Positions 51,866 through 64,000 of a DNA stretch of 64,000 nucleotides are shown here, piece after piece; within the stretch, counting starts at the first letter, position 1; each line of letters starts with the position of its first letter. The notes under the pieces were generated by a model. It was not told where the DNA came from, did no database searches, and saw only the letters and a program-made list of their open reading frames with translations. The position numbers and the translations under genes are program-made. The DNA comes from Anisakis pegreffii. Lineage: Eukaryota > Nematoda > Chromadorea > Rhabditida > Anisakidae. The stretch is from contig JAPYMA010001294.1 of NCBI GenBank assembly GCA_035041965.1, positions 1-64,000 of the forward strand, in the 5' to 3' direction.

Positions 51866-54800
51866 ATGCTGTCCTCTGTGTGGTTGCTGCTATGTTTCAT
51901 TATTTCCTTGCTGCAAGTTCTGGTTGTAACTCAACCCGAATGGTTGGTGAATAAAAATTCTTTAGTACAAGGTCTCTGGACTGTGTGCAGATTAAATGAT
52001 TGTTATTTTCGTGATTCTTTGTTACCGCTCAGCGTTTTGATTATGCACTTGATGGGTGCCGTACTCCTGTTTCTAACAGCACTCATATCACTGCCGATAA
52101 TTCTATCGAATCGAAGCCGTTCCATCGACGCAAAACGACTCGTTCTTATTGCAAATATACAATTCATTGCAGGTGAGCTCTGAGGTCGTTTTTTTTAAAA
52201 CTTATGATCATGCAAATTTGATCCAGTGATCCCGTAAGCCAATGCGATAATTTCATAATCATTAATCTCGATGATATGATAAAACGCATTTCGGTTTTGA
52301 TCTGGTTGTAAACAAATGAATCATGAATCAAGTTTATGTAATTCTGAGTTGTTTTTTTTTGTGGTGCCTGCATTGGTTCATTGATCATTTTGGTTTATTG
52401 CCGAAGCAATAGATCGATCTCTCAGCTCAACATCCGCTCTTTCATGCTCGACCGAATCGCATATCTATTCAGTTCAGAGCAAGGATTCATGTGCTTTTAA
52501 GCGTAAGAGATTACTGATGTTGAGTAGCAGCATTTTAATGCTTAAGTAAGCTTATTTTCAAGAATTAATCATTGCAAGTTGTTGCCGTTACATTCGTTCT
52601 CCTTTATAACACAATGATCACATTGTTTCGATCAAGTCGCATGAAATAACATTGCATTATGCACTTATAATTAAAATGCTGTTCATGAAATATTGAGCAA
52701 ATTGTGATCAATGTGATAATCTCACAAAAACATTTGTCCGTATTGCTTATTCATCCATTTGTCTCTTGAGAAAGCACTAATGATTAGCAAACGTAACAAA
52801 AATTGAAATGAATAATAGATAATTTATGCAATATTTCTCATTAGAGTGAATAGCCACAGTTCATGTTTTAGTAATTTGCTACTTCACACCTATTACCCAT
52901 ATTTCCGCAGCATTGGCACCCACTAATTTTAATTTGTTAATTTATTCTTCTTCGGTTTGAATATCGTAGTTACCGTACTAATTCTGATAGACACGATATC
53001 GTAGTTACCGCACTATTTCTAATAGACGATCGTAATTAGGGCTGTTCTTTTTCTCCTGAATTCCCTATTCCAGATCATCGCTTTTAATGATCCGACATCT
53101 CGAAATATTTTTATCTAGTCCAAGGTCGTGGTTCAAGTCCTCGACCCTTATATATCCTCGAATGCGACTTCATCGCTTCGTTGCTTCTGAATCTAAACAT
53201 AAGGTTGCATCTTAACGTTATTCACGCGCTACATAAGTAGGGTTTGCAAAATCCCGACGTTTATTCAGTCCTGGGATCGGAGTTTAATCCCGGGATCGAA
53301 CAATTTTTGTAATATCGATGTGGGACATGTTCAGAAACATTTTTTCGAACCAATATGTTCATTATAATTCAGAAAGGAGTTAATTCAACAAATTATTGAA
53401 CAAATTCGAGGAACTAAATTATTCAAATTCAAATTAATATTTCATATAATGTTGCTAATGATCATGTCGTAAGGGCATACTGCATTTTCTATGCTAAGGG
53501 ATCTTGTCTTCTCGGATCCAAACAGTACTCTTGCATGTGAATATGAAATTCTTGATTCTCAAACATTTATTTGCAGTGCTTCAAGTCCATTTTCTCGCAC
53601 TATTAACGTCAGGTGAATTCTGCCATTTTGGAAATTTCGATTTTTTACGAAAGAAATGCATCGCATAAATTATATCATTTGAATTTTGAAAAAATTAAAA
53701 GTTCAGAGTTTATCTACAAAGTGAAATGGATTTTCATCGAACCATCGAGCACTTACATGTTTGATAATTTCGATCAGAGATCATGGAAATGTACTTGATA
53801 GTTAAGCTTAAGATCCTTTTGAATGGAACAATTTACGATAGTGAATTCTCACTATGAGTTAACTCAGTGAGAATTAATGTACATTTCGATCGGATGAACA
53901 TGCTTCCAAATAGCTAAGTAAAAGGATTTGCAGTCTTTAGAATATGCAGCTGAGTTAACAAATGGAATATTGAAGCCGAAAAAATCGCGTTTGAGGAAAC
54001 GACTCAAAATTTCGTTGAATTTTGTTGCTTTTGGTTCTTATTAGAAAATGTGATTATCTCTGTTAGTATACTTAGAAATGCATCCAGATGAGCCTGATAT
54101 AAAGCAATGAAGAGCAGAATAATCAGTTGAATATTGAATGAAATGTTACGTAAAAGTTCATCGAGTTATCGTTGATCATGTCATTCGTCCAATTTGCGTC
54201 TATTCCCTCAGCTATTCATCAGTGATAGAGGGCAAACAACAAAGATGACTGCATATGAATGAGATGGAAATGATTATGGCTTGCTCTAAGATGAGCATAC
54301 TATCGAAATTCACGCAAATTAACCTTCGGGATCAGAACTGATATCTCGGGATCCCGTGCAAACCCTATACATAAGTATGTATGTGTGTTGGGGTCGATTT
54401 GTGTCTATGGCGTAGATAAATAAACGACAGTATGCAGTGGGTGATTTGATTTGATTACAAATGTTCCTGATGCCATCCCATGAGGATGTCGTAGTGGAAT
54501 CGTTTTGTGGTTTTTCGATTCATGTTGATCACTCCGACACCATATCGACAAACATTAATTTATTTAATTATGCGACCGTCAATGATTCCATTCAATCACA
54601 ACCCTTCTTGCTTGTGAATTCTTCTCAACGAAACTTTCCATGAACACATAGGGGATTAATTTAGATTAAAAGCATCATCGACCCAAAAATGCTTTCGTTA
54701 AAATGAAGTATGACAAAAACACGAATTATATTGGATCTTATGTTGTTGAATAAGAAATTTTCCATCGGAGATCGTCATCAGAATCTTCGTGACAGTCCCA

Positions 54801-55864
54801 TCTGCAAAATTTCGCTAGTTTATCACATCCCTTAACAAAACTATAATATTTGCAGCTCTTTCGATGGGTTTATCTGTATGTTTGGTACCTTTTGATATGT
54901 TCGAAGTTCAGTGTACTCTTCCGATGCTATTACAATCATCTAAATGCAGGTACGAAATCAATTTATGTTTAACAGCCCTCATTTAAAATTACTACTCAGT
55001 ATTTATGGATACTCAAAAATATTATCAAACAGTCAAATCTAGAGATGTAATTCAAAGATTAACATCCAGATTCAGAACTCTGCAATTCTTTCTTCACAGT
55101 AGTTGCTTAGATAATGACATTGTTGAGCGGTTTCGACCTGAAAACACAATCAGAAAAATTGAAATAGTACTGACATCATTACCGAAAACACCGCATCAAT
55201 TAGGATCATCCACTGAAAATATTGCATACATACTCGTATCAACACTTCAACTCAGCATTCTTCAATCGATCTAGCAATGCACGCGTGAAATAAGTCTACC
55301 GTCAACTGCTAGATGACTGCGAAGGATCCCCATCGTTTGAGGGTTTGACGGAGATAACTGCATTAATAAGTTCATTAGCAGAATCATTTTATGTCTAGGA
55401 TGGTGATCTCAGATGCATGAAAACTGCTCAAGTGATTCCTCAAGATTACATAAAAACCTGAAAGTCATGAAAGTTAAACCAGATGTTGAAGTTAGTCAAA
55501 ACCAAGTCAGTTTGAAGTCACTTAAAAATCGCAGAGTCATCTGGGATAGGTTTAAGAATCAGTTAAGCAGTTAGGACAAGCACTCATCAAACCAATACTC
55601 CGTAGATCATAAAACGAACAAACAAGAGCTGTTGTGTTCATTGTTTCTGGGTTTGTTGTCTGTAAATTATCATGTAAAACGGAAACGTCTATCATGATAC
55701 TAGTTCTGCTAACAAAATAAATCGAAACAAATTTAAGAGTTGGTTGGGCATATGCAACCGCCTGCATTCTCTCACTGCTGTCAGTTTGTTGTCCGGTGAT
55801 GGCCAGACTGGTTGCAGATCAACACCGACGATACTGTCCACTCATTGTGGAACATTACTTGTAA
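51866..55864 (+). CDS. Claudin/LHFPL-like four-pass membrane protein
   Basis: Three exons (51866-52172, 54856-54949, 55738-55864) join in phase to 175 residues. The predicted order is TM1 (SSVWLLLCFIISLLQVLVV), a first extracellular loop, TM2 (LPLSVLIMHLMGAVLLFLTA), TM3 (LIANIQFIAALSMGLSVCLV), a short loop (FEVQCTLP...SSKCR) and TM4 (WAYATACILSLLSVCCPVMA), with a short cytoplasmic tail. The first loop has PEWL, QGLWTVC and LNDC. The W...GLW...C...C pattern is the hallmark of the claudin/PMP22/LHFPL superfamily, and 175 residues is typical. Such proteins sit in the plasma membrane in junctions or as channel or receptor partners. The subfamily cannot be assigned by eye. The acceptor of exon 3 (ATTTAAG) is not pyrimidine-rich. 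Intron 1 contains a complete hAT element. Confidence 0.78.
52961..53029. repeat. 35-bp tandem duplication
   Basis: ATATCGTAGTTACCG...AATAGAC-type unit occurs twice in tandem (52961-52995 and 52996-53029) with a few mismatches. It lies within intron 1 of the claudin-like gene, about 200 bp left of the hAT element. Confidence 0.75.
53238..54367. mobile_element. Non-autonomous hAT element, 1130 bp, perfect 8-bp target duplication
   Basis: The left end TAGGGTTTGCAAAATCCCGA pairs with the right end, which read inverted is TAGGGTTTGCACGGGATCCC. Both are flanked by an exact octamer TACATAAG (53230-53237 and 54368-54375). Sub-terminal GGGATC motifs recur at both ends. No transposase frame is present; the longest open frame, 53613-53798, is unrecognised. 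It sits in an intron, so disruption of the host gene is unlikely. Confidence 0.9.
53844..53875. repeat. Near-perfect palindrome inside the hAT element
   Basis: AATTCTCACTATGAGTT is followed directly by AACTCAGTGAGAATT, which is its inverse apart from two extra bases (AT) in the left arm. It lies within 60 bp of the middle of the 1130-bp element. Confidence 0.85.
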
Positions 55865-57837
55865 AATTGTTGCATCATCTGTACTGCTATTGTAAGTGAT
55901 ATCAGCACTAATTGAATCATGAATCGAAAAGGTTGAAACCGCTTTCAATATGTTGATCCATTGAACTCAGTTCGAAAGACAGCGCTGGATCAAGTTGATG
56001 ATTTATTCAATAATTCAATTCGTTTATTGTATTTAGTTGTTTTCGGTTAGTAGACTGATGGAAGACGAAAGTGCAACGGGAGTAAAGGCCGTAATTTTGA
56101 AAGAGCGACTTACTCGCTTATCTAGACCCACATGCACATCTCGTACAACAACAACATAACATTTCGCGTGACACCGATTGCCGTTTGTTCGGTAGCTATT
56201 TGCGAGCACGACAAATGCCAGCTAAACTTTCATTCAAAGATCACCCATTTCACGAACGTGTGTAAATAGATTTACTTCTATGCATATCCATCTTCCAACA
56301 ACACCAACTAAAATCACACTCCATGAAGCATTGCGAAATATTCGAACTGATTTTTGCAAACAGTAAATTTGCAATATTCGTCGGTTTGCGAAATTTGGAG
56401 CACCTTCCAGTCATCCCCATCACTCTGTGATGTTAGTTGCAGTTTGTGACCGATGCGAAGTTTGAAATCCTCACCTCTAACACAGCAAATTCGCTCAGAG
56501 AAATGGATTAATTACCATTCCAGCATCTACCCCTGCGCTAAATATAGTTTTACCTATTTGTATGAACAGTATCCTCGATCATATCGAATTTCCAGAAAGC
56601 CGATGACTAGGGTATTGCAAATGAGTCGATAACGTTATTTTGAGGGATGAATTCAAGGTTGTTACATTCACGAACATAATTATTCCCTTCAACATCCAGT
56701 CTTAACAACGACAACAACTGCGATCAGCGATTATACTGCACATTTTATTAATCTTGTTATAACTCTATAGTTATATTTGCTACTGCTGCTCACACGATTA
56801 CTGCTTTTATCAAAGCAATCGTCAATCGTTACTTAATATATGTGACCAAATAATGAATTTCTTTTTGAATGTCTCACTAAAATTATAATCTATAATAAAA
56901 ATTCGCTGAACCATAAAACGCTTAACCACATCGATAACAGTCACCAATAGGGACACGTAATTTATTTCACCAAATAGTTCATCGAGACAATGCCGTGGCG
57001 AATAAAGGTCCATTTCATCGCTTGATTGATAGTTCAAAATGCAATCGTCAAAAAAAACTTCATTAGAGGACAAAGTAAACACTTTGAATTTTCGAACGAA
57101 AACCTCAGAGGAGTTCCGAAAAACGCTCCTCAAAGTAATTACATAAAAGCAGAATTCATTTTCTTAAAAAGTTTGAGAATTTCGTCAACTTGATTAATCT
57201 TTTCTGCTTCCATTTCGATAGAATATTGCAAATAATTTCCACTTAACGTTTCGAATATGCGATGAACAATAGCGTAAATAAATGCACATATTCATGTCAC
57301 TACAATTTTAATATTACGATGTGACTAAAATGTCGTTTGCATAAAATGTAAATTACAACTTTAAAGTATTTGTCTGTAGAAAATTTTTGGTAAAGGCATA
57401 TCATCAATATTCATCAATCATAATGATTATCTTACAAGTGCTCAAGAAAAAAAACAGTTCAGAAACGAAATGGACTGCAGGTCAAAAATATGAAAATCAC
57501 ATTTGATTGGAAGCAAATTGAGGCAATTTACGACACTCAGACGAAACAAAACAATTTCGCAGGAACATCATAATTAGCTAAATCACCGATTCGGTTTTAA
57601 GCCTTTTCATTCAAACTTTCGTTCACCACATAAATTAAACAATAAATACTCGCGAAAAAATGACGAACATTCGCTAAGAGTTCGTCAGAGTTTCGCTCAT
57701 TAATTTCTCTTCATTGAACACATACGATAAACAGCAATCGCTTCAATGCTAACGAACATATTCAAATTATAACAAACCTGACAAATTCCGAAATGACAAA
57801 AACGTATGAACAACCAACAAGTAATTATATATGTGTA
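55865..57837. other. Intergenic, no gene recognised
   Basis: Region between the convergent claudin-like and mL44 genes. The 103-codon minus-strand frame at 56822-57133 is AT-rich with no recognised domain and no support from splice sites or conservation. Confidence 0.4.
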
Positions 57838-60139
57838 TTAACAGACCGTTCGTACAATCGGTTTAATCATGTGACGGAAAGAGCGCTTTGCAAGAGAGCC
57901 TCGGGAGAATTTATGTCTTAAACGTTTCGTCAATGAACGTCCAACCTGAAACAAGAATATCTGTGGAACTAAAATTGTAGTTTTAAAATTGATCTCAATT
58001 GCTTTTCACCTAATAAATTCATGCTATCGATAGACGCTGGAAGTGAATAAAAATTATAGTGCGTTTAAAGTTTTAAAATGAGATGAAATTTTAAATGTCA
58101 GCACTTATTTTTGTTCTGAAACGAATGAACAAAGCTCACCAGAGGTTCAATTTGTTGCTTATATTGCATGGCGACATCCACAACGTTCAAAACCTCCTCA
58201 CTGTTTTCAGCGTATTCGCATAAAGAAAGATCAGTACTGAAATAATGCATTAAAATAATATCTTCAATAATCTTCACTTATCTTCAATTTCCACTACTCA
58301 TGTGATCAGTCATTCGGATATTCTTCACAGATACGACAACAGCCAAACAATAACCAAACTATGATAATGCATATCCTCATTCATGCAATGAACAGTCTCA
58401 CGAAACTCATAATAACTGATAACAATGCAACATAAGAGATAATGCAAAAAAAAAGAAACGAAATCAGTATAAATCAATACTTTTCATTGCAAACATCCCT
58501 CAGATAGACATTGGGTTGCAAAAATTTGCTGAAATCAATTGAATGCGCACGTTCACCAAATGGTAAACAGCGATCCGACGATAACCCCCATTGTCTTAAA
58601 AGAGCTTCTCTCGATGCCATATCCACTGCTATTGAAAGACTCTCACCGGCGCCTGCACAAAACAGTAACAGTAAGGATGGAAAGAACGACTGACAACAAT
58701 CTACTCGACACCATTTATCCATCTCATTCACATCGTCAAACATAATGTTGACAAACTAAACTCAACACAGAAATTATTCAGTTTATTCAAAACAGACTTC
58801 TGTTGCTCATCTGATGAACACAAATGTGATTTATGACAGCGCATACCATAACTCGAAATCAGAAGATTCATTTTTCCGAAGTGAAGAACGAATGTTTCGA
58901 TAAAATCATTGAGCAAGAAAAAAAATTTCATACAATTTACTAGACGAAAGCAAACACAACTGAACTCGATAACAATAGCTTAAACTTCTCATTCATCAAT
59001 TTCCGATGAACTCTTGACAAATTAGGAAAAGGACAGCCAGAAATGAAAATGAATCAAGAAATAAATGAACTTTTTCCAACAAGTTTTTCATCTGCATATA
59101 TACCGACGATATAAACCGGCTCAGCACTGACCACTCCGGCCGAACGTTGTAATCTTGGTTCAATGCATTTGAAACCTTTTGACTGGAGAACATTCGTAAG
59201 AACTTGGTACGGATCTCTGAGTGGATATACCTCAATGAAATCAATATCCAATAATTGCGGTACCACTACACTTACTACCAATGATTCGGCCCTGAAAAGA
59301 AAAACAAGTGAAATGATCGGAACATTGAGTGGAATCTTCACGCAACAACTGTCATGCTTCATCAGAAGAATGAATGAACTGCAGAGGAATCCTTGCCAAT
59401 AGGTAGAAATGGAAATCGTCAGAGTTGAGTGCTTGAGTAAACGTTTTTTCAGCCCATACACACATGGCAACAAGCTGAGTTCCGCGACGACTGTACTAGG
59501 TCCAATTTCGATTTGGAATTTTTACGAGAACTATTAAGAAATATACACTTAGAAGTGAAAATACAAATTTCTACCGTTTCGCATCTAGAACAGCAAGCAG
59601 CGCCTTGAAGGCATTCGCAAGTGATTCGTTAGATGGTGGAAATTCAGCCGTGCGAATAAGACAGTCAATACCGAGATTCTTGCCCAATGAAGCAATCGAA
59701 TCAGTCGAACTCAACTCATTCGTAACAGCTTGAATCAATTCTTCAGGTGCACTTGGCAGTGAATAACGCAGATAACCACTAATAACATCCAATAATTTAT
59801 GTTCACCTGTAATTTTCTATATTTAAAATGGAATTCAGTCCACGGCTCTAAACCCTTTCATGACGTCGATTTATACCTATTCGACTACATATCAAATGAA
59901 ACGAATGCAATGTTCCATGAACGAACAACCAAAATGAACCAATAGAGATGAGTTGAGAGTTATGTTGCTTTGATTCAATGAAATCCTCTTTGGACGGTTG
60001 TGCTCCCGATGAATCCGACTGTACGTCGGCTCTCGAGAAGAATGTTTCATTGGTCATCGCACGTATCAACTGATCATTTCCAAGCGTTTCTGCTGCTCCA
60101 ATGCGATGACTGAAGGCGAATAGTTCTGATCGATAGTCC
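57838..60139 (-). CDS. mrpl-44: Mitochondrial large-subunit ribosomal protein mL44
   Basis: Minus-strand exons in order are 59940-60139, 59575-59806, 59071-59291 and 58474-58652, with further coding-like exons at 58140-58236 and 57838-57945. The first four join in phase. They read RSELFAFSHRIG, the degenerate RNase III-like region (LDVISGYLRYSLPSAPEELI, GIDCLIRTAEFPPSNESLA), then PRLQRSAGVVSAEPVYIVGI, YADEKLVGKS-AGESLSIAVDMA and SREALLRQWGL, the dsRNA-binding-like fold of mL44. The exon at 58474-58652 reads into TGA at 58474. The two downstream exons share one phase and look real (NSEEVLNVVDVAMQYKQQIEPL, then a basic tail LRHKFSRGSLAKRSFR). However, no canonical donor of the needed phase links them. 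The first exon, encoding the mitochondrial import signal, was not found, but phase suggests it ends in TG (tryptophan split). mL44 lies near the exit of the mitochondrial ribosome. Confidence 0.83.
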
Positions 60140-61399
60140 CTTCAAAATTGATCTTCTCTTACATAAATCAACTAGTCAATCACATCATCATTGTTTACAA
60201 TGTCTCATTTGAGAGAGGTGAATGGCAAAGCGAATATCGCATCCAAATGGATGATTTTTGTTGATGATTACATTGAGTGACGTCTTTATACGCTCATTTA
60301 AGCATGATCTTTCACCAATATGGGAGGAAGGTCTTCAAAAATGATCAGTCGAATAATTCAAGATTCGATAAAACTTGCGAAAGCTTTCTGAATTTTGCCG
60401 CTGAACCCAAAACTGTCACGAGCGAATTTATCAAAATAGATATGACTTCGAATACGCATCCTACAGAAGTGCTGTTTCGGAGGTATTTCTCAATCGCTTT
60501 GACTAGTTTCTTTTTGCTCCACCGAACTTCAAATTCTGTGAAGCTCTATAAAGACTGCGATTACGGGACCCGATCTGAATAATTGCTAAATATTAGGTGT
60601 TAAAGAATTAAAATCTTGGAAAAAGCCCCAATAAAAACTAAATGACCGGAAAATGGATGAATAGGTGAGATGCCGTGAAACTGAGCAAAATCTAAGGAAT
60701 TTATTCGTCGGTGAATGAGGATATCTAGAGAGTAAACAATAAAATTCATTAAAAATTGAGCACCGCCACCAATACCCGTTACTAAAGTCAAAAGGATACA
60801 ATGAAAAATGCAAAGTGAATATTGAAAATGATAACTGCAAAATGCGAAACTACGAGAATACACCAAAACACAGCAACAGATGATAGCGCAAAGATTATGG
60901 AAAGACATAATGAGAAATTGGTCAATTAACCACTAAACATTTGAAAGGACAATATCATATTTAAAAAATACCTGAGTAAGGCAAGAACATAGACAAAAAC
61001 TTTTAACGTCTTCAAAATTATTCAATTATAGACGAGGATTATATGTTTGAATAGTTTTTAAAAAAGTTGGGTTGGACAGTTTTGAAACGATAATAATATT
61101 AATCCTAATAATTGTATAGCTTGCGTAGATTGTAACAGTAATATAAACTGATGTGCTGGTATTGAAGATTTTTAAATCGTTGTCAGCACTTTTCTGTTCC
61201 AATCACTGTTGGGATTATTGGATAGTAAAACGCAAAAAGTTCGGATGCAAATTACAGTCAGATTATGAGATGAGATATAGATGACAACAGAGGTAAATAT
61301 ATTTTGCATTCAAAACGCACCTCACTGATGAGATTTCAAAATAAGTAATTAGAAAAATGTCATTCAAAGGAATGATAATGACTTATTACGACATCCGAA
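60140..61399. other. Gap between mL44 and MCCC2
   Basis: This must hold the 5' exon of mL44 unless it is further away. No exon was confidently found. The minus-strand frames at 60586-60908 (hydrophobic, F/S/I-rich) are not recognised and look incidental. Confidence 0.35.
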
Positions 61400-63971
61400 T
61401 TACATGCGAAAAACACCAAATTTAGTTGGCTGTATTGGTGCGTTAGCAGTAGCTTGCAGAGCTAGTCCAAGGACACGTCTTGAGTGTTTTGGGTCGATGA
61501 CACCATCATCCCAAAGTCGTGCAGATGCAAAATAAGGATGACCTTCGCGATCGAAACGTTCCTCGATTGGTTGCTTCAAGTTGCGTTCATCCTCTTCTGT
61601 CCACGACTTACCCGCTCTCTTACGAGCATCACACTGTACCTGTGCTAACACATTCGCTGCCTGTTCACCACCCATCACCGAAATACGCGCATTCGGCCAC
61701 ATAAACATAAAGCGTGGCCCATACGCACGTCCACACATCCCATAATTACCAGCACCATACGACCCGCCGATGACCATCGTTATCTTCGGTACTTGAGCAC
61801 ATGCTACGGCTGTCACCAGCTTTGCGCCATTCTTCGCAATACCACCCGCTTCGGCGTCCCGACCAACCATGAAGCCAGTTATATTCTGTAGGAATATCAG
61901 TGGGATATCCCGTTGACAACACAACTCAACAAAATGTGCTCCCTTAAGAGCCGATTCCGAGAAGAGAACACCATTGTTGGCCAATATACCAACACGTCGT
62001 CCATACAAGTTCGCGAAACCAGTCACCAATGTCTCTCCATACTTGCGTTTGAATTCATTGAAACGTGAACCGTCAACGATACGTGCTATCACTTCACGAA
62101 CATCGAATGTCTTCTTTAAATTCGCACCAACAATGCCGTATAATTCCTCTGCATCATATAATGGCTCATCAGTAATCACCTTATTCTCTGCATCCATCAC
62201 GTATGAATTCATCGTCTTGCTGTTAACACCCAAACCCGCAACAACAGATCGAGCCAAACTCAGCGCATGCTTATCGGACAATGCGTAATAATCAGTCACA
62301 CCCGATTCACTACAATGCAGATCTGCACCTCCCAATTCTTCGGCACTGATCTGAAATGTGCGAATTAACAAAATGAACTGATAAGATGATTAGAAGTCAC
62401 ACATGGTAAACCGGGAGAATCCAGAAAAAATTTAGCTCCCTCTTGAAGAATTCTTTAGCTGTACATATTTCTTAACGTTATCTAACTTGAAAAAACCCGA
62501 AAACTAACAATAATAACAACGGAAAATGGAAAATATCAAATAATTGCACTCACCAACAAATAAATCTAACAATATCGAATCCATTTGACAAATAAAAATC
62601 GGTAACAAACGAAAACCAACCTCTTCTCCAGTAGCTGCTTTGACGAGAGGCGGTCCACCAAGAAAGACGGTGCCATTACCACGAACGATAATCGACTGAT
62701 CAGCCATTGCTGGTACATAAGCACCCCCCGCAGTACATGAACCCATAACAACAGCTATCTGCGCTATACCCTCAGCGGACATTGTTGCTTGATTAAAGAA
62801 TATCCGCCCAAAATGCTCACGGTCCGCAAATATATCAGCCTGAATGAACAGTCCATTAAAACTTAACTGATGCAGTCAATAAAATAAGCAGTCATTCATG
62901 ATCAATCGAAGGTAATAAGCTAACTGTAAGGCAAATATGAGTTCCCTCTGTTTAGGTTTTCTAACATTTGTAACATTATTTAAGAGAATTATAGAAAGAA
63001 ATAAATTCGAGCTGAACAAAGAAAAAACTAAGATGGAATATTAACATATGAACCTGTCTAGGTAGATTGGCACCACCAGAATCAACCAGATAGATGCATG
63101 GTAGGTTATTCTCTTTGGCGATTGCTTGTGCCCTCAGATGTTTCTTGACGGTGATTGGATAGTATGTACCACCTTTAACAGTTGCATCATTTGCAACAAT
63201 CATGCACAGTCTTGATGCAACCATACCAATACCCGTTATGATACCACCAGCTGGCACTTCCTCGTCACCATACATTTCATAGCCAGCCAACTGCGATAAT
63301 TCCAAAAAGGCACTACCCGTATCCAGCAAGTTATTGATGCGCTCTCTTGCTAGCATTTTACCCTTATTTCTGTGTCGTTTCTTCGCATTTTCATCACCAC
63401 CCAACTCAATTTTGCATACAACTCGATGTAAATCATCAAGCAAATCACGCATTGCTTTATCATTTGATTTGTAATCAGACGTCGATATATCAACGCTTGT
63501 CTCGAGCGGTAGCCATAATTTTGATGTTACGTCAGTTGAAAAGTAATGATTGAATAACCTGAAAGGATATATGGCGCTATCGGAATGCGCCTTGAAGTCA
63601 GTGAAAGGTATGTGATATCGTTCCGAAGATGCAAGAGATATAAACAATTAATTACAATTCAAACGAATCAAATGGATTGCAGGACATGAGAGCGAGGAAA
63701 ATGATCAAACAAGAACAGTATCGTGATTATCAGCGATACGATCTAAAACATAGATTCAATATAGCGGTGAAATTTTCGAATATATTGTGATCGCTAAGTG
63801 AAAAAGACATTACAAACAGATAATCAGAATGTGATACTAGAACTCAACGAATGTCAATGATGGACAATGTAGAAAGAAATTCACTGTTAACAGATAATTA
63901 ATTCTTCGTTTCTGCCGAAACGGACTGAAAGAGTGAACCTACCAGTTCGGATATGCAGATCGACTTAACAT
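61400..63971 (-). CDS. MCCC2: 3-methylcrotonyl-CoA carboxylase beta subunit
   Basis: Four minus-strand exons (63943-63971, 63054-63558, 62621-62839, 61400-62350) join in phase to about 567 residues, close to animal MCCC2 (about 560). The 29-base first exon starts [10 protein letters not shown] and splits a tryptophan codon (TG|G); the basic, acid-poor start fits a mitochondrial import signal. Features are [110 protein letters not shown] and [14 protein letters not shown], the two carboxyltransferase halves with their acyl-CoA and biotin oxyanion glycine pairs. With the biotin-bearing alpha subunit it carboxylates 3-methylcrotonyl-CoA in leucine catabolism in the mitochondrial matrix. The frame is open upstream of the ATG to the window edge, so a start further right is possible. 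It is a neighbour of mL44 on the same strand, 1.3 kb apart. Confidence 0.95.
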
Positions 63972-64000
63972 GGGATCAGCTCCAGCTAAAACTCGCCTGT

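Noticed and set aside
53124..53146. Hairpin GGTCG...GGTTCAAGTCC...CGACC resembling a tRNA T-arm/B box
   Set aside because: No acceptor stem, D-arm or A box at the right distance, so it is not a tRNA gene. It could be an old SINE trace but is unsupported.
56822..57133. 103-codon minus-strand open frame
   Set aside because: AT-rich composition, no recognised domain, no splice context or conservation.
60302..60340. Possible mL44 micro-exon ending CCA TAT TG before GTGAAAG (phase fits the next exon)
   Set aside because: A stop lies seven codons upstream in frame and the only acceptor is poor. Phase match alone is weak evidence.
60600..60908. 102-codon hydrophobic minus-strand frame between mL44 and MCCC2
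   Set aside because: Biased F/S/I/L composition typical of chance AT-rich frames. It does not resemble an mL44 N-terminus.
1..64000. CRISPR arrays, bacterial operons, prophage
   Set aside because: The DNA is eukaryotic with spliced genes; no regularly spaced repeats of that kind were seen.

Overview
The window is nuclear DNA of a nematode. Transthyretin-like (TTL) secreted proteins, a NAS-36/37-type astacin and a PDF-1 neuropeptide precursor are nematode-typical, and introns end in the worm-like TTTCAG. Introns of 1-5 kb and roughly eleven genes in 64 kb make it much sparser than Caenorhabditis and closer to large-genome, often parasitic, nematodes. The clade cannot be fixed from sequence alone.

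Layout, left to right. 1-760 (+): last three exons of a SMARCAL1-like SNF2 annealing helicase. 2967-17172: tandem duplication of a two-gene TTL unit. Unit 1 is about 2967-8622 and unit 2 about 10696-17172. Each unit holds an A-type and a B-type TTL gene behind similar TATA promoters, plus an orphan TATA block at its right end. Between the units lie a perfect 36-bp palindrome, the 3' end of a Ty3/gypsy-like retrotransposon (-) and a GAATA-type satellite. Unit 2 alone carries two short retroposon insertions with 12-bp target duplications. 20107-26708 (+): complete 10-exon astacin with prodomain, EGF, CUB and TSP1 regions. 30095-30491: two abutting hAT-type MITEs. 31416-39438 (+): 12-exon LRRFIP coiled-coil gene. 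43452-49178 (+): pdf-1 neuropeptide gene in two exons. 51866-55864 (+): 3-exon claudin/LHFPL-like four-pass membrane protein with a 1.13-kb hAT element in its first intron. 57838-60139 (-): mitochondrial ribosomal protein mL44. 61400-63971 (-): complete MCCC2, the beta subunit of 3-methylcrotonyl-CoA carboxylase.

The genes do not form one pathway. The TTL cluster is the accessory, fast-changing part. The rest are conserved single genes for DNA repair, moulting, cytoskeleton or signalling, neuropeptide signalling, membrane structure, mitochondrial translation and leucine breakdown. The most unusual observation is that the TTL exons of both paralogous pairs are more diverged than the introns and flanks beside them, with mostly amino-acid-changing differences. 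This suggests diversifying selection, or gene conversion of the flanks, in a secreted protein family. All splice models were made by eye from ORF continuity, phase and GT/AG sites.
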